Shown piece by piece: positions 61,266 to 64,000 of a stretch of 64,000 nt of DNA. Made by a program: the position numbers and the translations under genes. A model generated the notes under the pieces. The model worked only from the letters and a program-made list of their open reading frames with translations. It did not search any database and was not told where the DNA came from. The stretch is from JABCZH01 sp963803775 (GTDB lineage: Bacteria > Acidobacteriota > Terriglobia > Terriglobales > Acidobacteriaceae): contig CAWDNS010000002.1 in the NCBI GenBank assembly GCA_963803775.1, forward strand, positions 558,001-622,000, in the 5' to 3' direction. Positions within the stretch are counted from its first letter, which is position 1; the number at the start of each line of letters is the position of its first letter.

Positions 61266-62702
61266 ATGCCGCAGGAAAAAAGCTTCCATATGACATCCGA
61301 CGAGTTCCGCCACCACGGACACGCGATGGTGGACTGGATCGCAGCCTACTACGCACGAATCGAATCATACCCGGTGCTGTCGCGTGCCAAACCGGGTGAG
61401 ATTCGCGCTTCCCTGCCGGCGAATCCACCGGCAAAGGGAGAGGCATTTGACGCCATTCTGGGCGACATCGAAAAGCTCATCATCCCCGGGATAACTCACT
61501 GGCAATCGCCAAATTTCTTCGCCTTCTTCAATTCGAACACCTCGGGGCCGTCCATCCTTGGGGAACTGCTTTCCTCAGGACTCGGCGTGCAAGGCATGCT
61601 TTGGGCCACCAGTCCGGCCTGCACCGAACTGGAGACGCACGTTCTCGACTGGCTGGTCGGAATGCTCGGCCTGCCGAAAAAGTTTCTCTCGACCAACACC
61701 GGCGGGGGTGTGATCCAAGACACGGCTTCCAGTGCGTCACTTTGTGCCTTGCTGGCGGCGCGCGAACGCGCCACCAACTTCGCCAGCAATCGCCGGGGCT
61801 GTGATGGAAAACTGGTGGCTTACACTTCGACCCAGGCCCATTCTTCCATCGAGAAAGATATTCGAATAGCCGGCATGGGGCTCGACAACCTGCGATTGAT
61901 CGAAGTGGACAAAAACTTCGCAATGCACCCCGACGCGCTGGCACAGCAAATTGCCGCCGACCGCAGAGCGGGCCTGACCCCTTGCTTTGTGTGCGCCACC
62001 ATTGGCACGACCTCCTCTAATGCGATCGATCCATTGCCCGAGATCGGCCGCATCTGCCGCGAAAACAACATCTGGTTCCATGTGGATGCTGCCATGTCGG
62101 GCACGGCCGCGCTGTGCCCCGAGTTCCGCCCCACCCACGCGGGCGTCGAACTGGCCGACAGCTACACTTTCAATCCGCACAAATGGATGTTCACCAATTT
62201 CGATTGCAACTGCTTTTACGTAGCTGACCGCAAAGCTTTGATCCAGACCCTGAGCATTCTGCCGGAATATTTGCGCAATCAAGCCACGGAATCGGGCGCG
62301 GTTATCGATTATCGTGATTGGCAGATTCCATTGGGACGCCGTTTCCGCGCGTTGAAATTATGGTTTGTGATCCGCCACTATGGGATCGAGGGCTTGCAGC
62401 ATCATGTTCGCCGCCATGTCGAACTGGCACAACAATTCGCGAGTTGGGTGAAGGACGACAGCCGCTTCGAGCTGGCAGCGCCCGTTCCGCTAAATCTGGT
62501 CTGCTTTCGCCACAAAGGTGGGGACGATGTGAATCAAGGATTGATGGAACGCTTGAATCACAGTGGTGATCTTTACCTAACACATACCAAGCTGGCGAAT
62601 CGTACTACATTGCGCTTGTGCGTTGGCCAGACCAATACCGAAGCGCGCCATGTGGAACGGGCGTGGAAGAGAATTCAGGAAGAGGCAGACGGGGTCGCGT
62701 GA
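61266..62702 (+). CDS. PLP-dependent group II decarboxylase (aromatic amino acid type)
   Basis: This 478-residue protein belongs to the group II decarboxylases. The PLP-stacking His is in YTSTQAHSSIEKD, the pyridine-binding Asp in WFHVDAAMSGTAAL and the PLP Lys306 in SYTFNPHKWMFTNFDC. The N-terminal FRHHGHAMVDWIAAYY and ITHWQSPNFFAFF segments are those of aromatic-L-amino-acid decarboxylases. It probably converts an aromatic amino acid to the amine (or, in some relatives, to the aldehyde). Confidence 0.92.
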   Translation: MPQEKSFHMTSDEFRHHGHAMVDWIAAYYARIESYPVLSRAKPGEIRASLPANPPAKGEAFDAILGDIEKLIIPGITHWQSPNFFAFFNSNTSGPSILGELLSSGLGVQGMLWATSPACTELETHVLDWLVGMLGLPKKFLSTNTGGGVIQDTASSASLCALLAARERATNFASNRRGCDGKLVAYTSTQAHSSIEKDIRIAGMGLDNLRLIEVDKNFAMHPDALAQQIAADRRAGLTPCFVCATIGTTSSNAIDPLPEIGRICRENNIWFHVDAAMSGTAALCPEFRPTHAGVELADSYTFNPHKWMFTNFDCNCFYVADRKALIQTLSILPEYLRNQATESGAVIDYRDWQIPLGRRFRALKLWFVIRHYGIEGLQHHVRRHVELAQQFASWVKDDSRFELAAPVPLNLVCFRHKGGDDVNQGLMERLNHSGDLYLTHTKLANRTTLRLCVGQTNTEARHVERAWKRIQEEADGVA

Positions 62703-62710
62703 CTCCGCAA

Positions 62711-63712
62711 CTAATGAGGTTGCGGTTTGTCGGGTGATGCGGGAGTCGCCGCCGCCGTCGTGGGCTTCACAGCCCCCGCATTCGCCGGAGCAGCCGGATT
62801 CACTCCAAAATCCCACACATAAGTGTTCATGCCATCACGGCCAAGCAACTCGACCACGGCGTACTCTCCCGGCTCAAGCGCAGCCGTCGGCGTCACTTTG
62901 ACCCAGCCACCGCTTAATTGCTGACAGGTCGTCGTCACCAGGTTTTGCGTTTGGGTCGCCTTGCCCAGCGGGTTGACCTTGATCACTCCCACAATACGTT
63001 TTCCGTCCTTCAACTTCGCACGCACAATGTGGAAACGGTCCCAGGGTTGCTCCGGCTGTTGGGGCTGCTGCGGTCGTTGGGACGTTTGCAATGCCGCTTT
63101 GGAATCTGAAGACCCTTCTTCAAATGAGAGGTTAATAAAGATGGAAGGCAAAGTCGTGTGAGCCTGCACGCTGGCATGCACGCCTTGGATTTCAATGGTC
63201 TGCTTGCTGCTGCTAATGGGAATGGGGATGATAGCGGCACGAATCATGTTCTGTCCGCGGTTACGGTTCACCTGCCCGTCGTTCTGCTGTAGTTCCACAA
63301 GCTGCGGCTGATTCTGAAAAGTATCCAGCAATAGGAACAAGGCATTTTCCGGGAGATGCAAATCGGGAGCTACCAGTGGAGTCTTGGCTTCTTCCTGGAC
63401 ACGTTCCGCGGCCTGCTCTTTGTCCACCTCCACAGCTTCGGGACTAGGAGCGCCGGCGGCGCGATCCTGCTCGAACTTCGAGGTAGCCTTCCAATCCACC
63501 AAGTCCTCGGGCACTTCCTCCCAATCGTTGCGCTCCGCGCTCAGATAACGGACACGATCACCTTTGATCTCCCATCTGGTGGCCAGTTGATAGGTGCCAT
63601 CTTTGAGGATTAGACGCTTGGCGAGTTGCTGGGCGGAAGTCGGTGCAGTGGCCAGAATCACGGCGATCGCTGCCAGCAAAAGTCCGACGCGAGTTCTAGT
63701 GCCTGCTTTCAT
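62711..63712 (-). CDS. Exported hypothetical protein
   Basis: This 333-residue protein has a signal peptide (VGLLLAAIAVILATAPTSAQ). A short beta segment follows (KRLILKDGTYQLATRWEIKG), then an acidic/Ala-rich linker and a beta-rich domain (about 110-300). The tail is Pro/Ala/Thr-rich. The early part looks like the small domain found in other acidobacterial exported proteins that contain DGTYQ...VRYLSAERN. Function unknown. Confidence 0.7.
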   Translation of the reverse strand: MKAGTRTRVGLLLAAIAVILATAPTSAQQLAKRLILKDGTYQLATRWEIKGDRVRYLSAERNDWEEVPEDLVDWKATSKFEQDRAAGAPSPEAVEVDKEQAAERVQEEAKTPLVAPDLHLPENALFLLLDTFQNQPQLVELQQNDGQVNRNRGQNMIRAAIIPIPISSSKQTIEIQGVHASVQAHTTLPSIFINLSFEEGSSDSKAALQTSQRPQQPQQPEQPWDRFHIVRAKLKDGKRIVGVIKVNPLGKATQTQNLVTTTCQQLSGGWVKVTPTAALEPGEYAVVELLGRDGMNTYVWDFGVNPAAPANAGAVKPTTAAATPASPDKPQPH

Positions 63713-63743
63713 GATCTGTATTATTATGATGCGCCCAGTGGCG

Positions 63744-64000
63744 TTAGTGAAGAGGCTGGCGAATCAAGTGTATGCGAATACCGAGACGGAGACCCTTCCA
63801 CGATTGATCGGCGGTGTAAACCGTCGCCCCAAGTGCCAGTCCCAATGCCAGGCAAGCCCGGTCCCCGAGAGACAGTCCAAGCGGACGGGTTTCGGCAATC
63901 AAATTTCCCGCGATTCTCGCGTGTTCGGCGGTGAAGGGCTGGGATTCACGGACCGGCCCAAGAGCAGCATCCCAAGCATCATCGGGATCCAGCCCCCGGC
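63744..64000 (-). CDS. VapC-like PIN domain toxin (5' end outside window)
   Basis: Reading the minus strand from the right edge there is an open frame of about 85 codons to the TAA at 63744-63746, with no start in the window. The translation contains the PIN-domain signatures LSLGDRACLALGLALGATVY and TADQSWKGL, in which the Asp of GDRACLA and the Asp of TADQSW are the conserved acidic metal ligands, ending RIHLIRQPLH. This matches the C-terminal half of VapC ribonuclease toxins. The antitoxin would be upstream, outside the window. Confidence 0.85.
   Translation of the reverse strand, partial: RGLDPDDAWDAALGPVRESQPFTAEHARIAGNLIAETRPLGLSLGDRACLALGLALGATVYTADQSWKGLRLGIRIHLIRQPLH

Overview
The window looks like chromosomal DNA of an Acidobacteriota (Terriglobia/Koribacter-like) bacterium. 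This rests on VWFA-related domain lipoprotein-like genes of the acidobacterial type, GloVer-repeat secreted proteins, a DUF6249-type membrane protein, VPS10/BNR-repeat secreted proteins, a moderately high GC content and long secreted proteins with N-terminal signal peptides. The assignment is inferred from gene content only.

The most notable object is a compact mobile element at 2379-13446 (11,068 bp) that has every hallmark of a casposon, a transposon that uses a Cas1 integrase (casposase). It has 499-bp terminal inverted repeats (2379-2877 and 12948-13446) that appear identical wherever compared. It is flanked by a 14-bp direct repeat CTCCTGGCATTGAC (2365-2378 and 13447-13460), the duplication length known for casposases. 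Inside are a stand-alone Cas1 with an intact E/H/E triad plus a C-terminal zinc ribbon and HTH (8135-9676), a family-B DNA polymerase (11390 onward), an HNH nuclease overlapping it, two small casposon-type hypotheticals, and cargo: a DUF4062 protein, a DUF4145 protein and two secreted GloVer-repeat proteins. No cas2, effector cas gene or CRISPR array is present. The right inverted repeat has overwritten the 3' part of the polymerase gene, deleting polymerase motifs B and C. The inner end of the left repeat lies inside the signal-peptide codons of an intact GloVer gene, so the right end looks like an inverted copy of the left end. The insertion point is the 3' arm of a strong stem-loop at 2323-2371.

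Left of the element (1-2301) are a partial HTH-tailed protein and two membrane proteins of unknown function. Right of it comes ordinary chromosome: an FAD amine oxidase-like enzyme, a PDZ/GAF/SpoIIE phosphatase (13.5-17.5 kb); a minus-strand block of a VPS10-like exoprotein, an ABC permease fused to an M1 aminopeptidase, its ATPase and an amidohydrolase (17.6-26.8 kb); a small membrane protein, a GH13 enzyme and two tandem VWA proteins (26.9-33.0 kb); CheX/CheY and a Clp_N-GAF-adenylate cyclase (33.1-36.0 kb); an HbpS/GlcG-like lipoprotein and zwf (36.0-39.2 kb).

From 39.4 to 45.4 kb a predicted outer-membrane beta-barrel protein and a ten-haem-motif cytochrome with LVIVD repeats lie 9 bp apart, which suggests a trans-outer-membrane electron conduit or a surface redox enzyme. 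A roughly 100-bp relic of the cytochrome's 3' end lies downstream of the next gene (VOC family). Then come sthA, a thiC interrupted by two single-base insertions, a CheB-CheR-PAS fusion, a membrane patatin, marC, an M28 peptidase, a methyltransferase, a group II PLP decarboxylase, a secreted hypothetical and, at the right edge, the C-terminal half of a VapC-like PIN toxin. No rRNA, tRNA or CRISPR array was seen.
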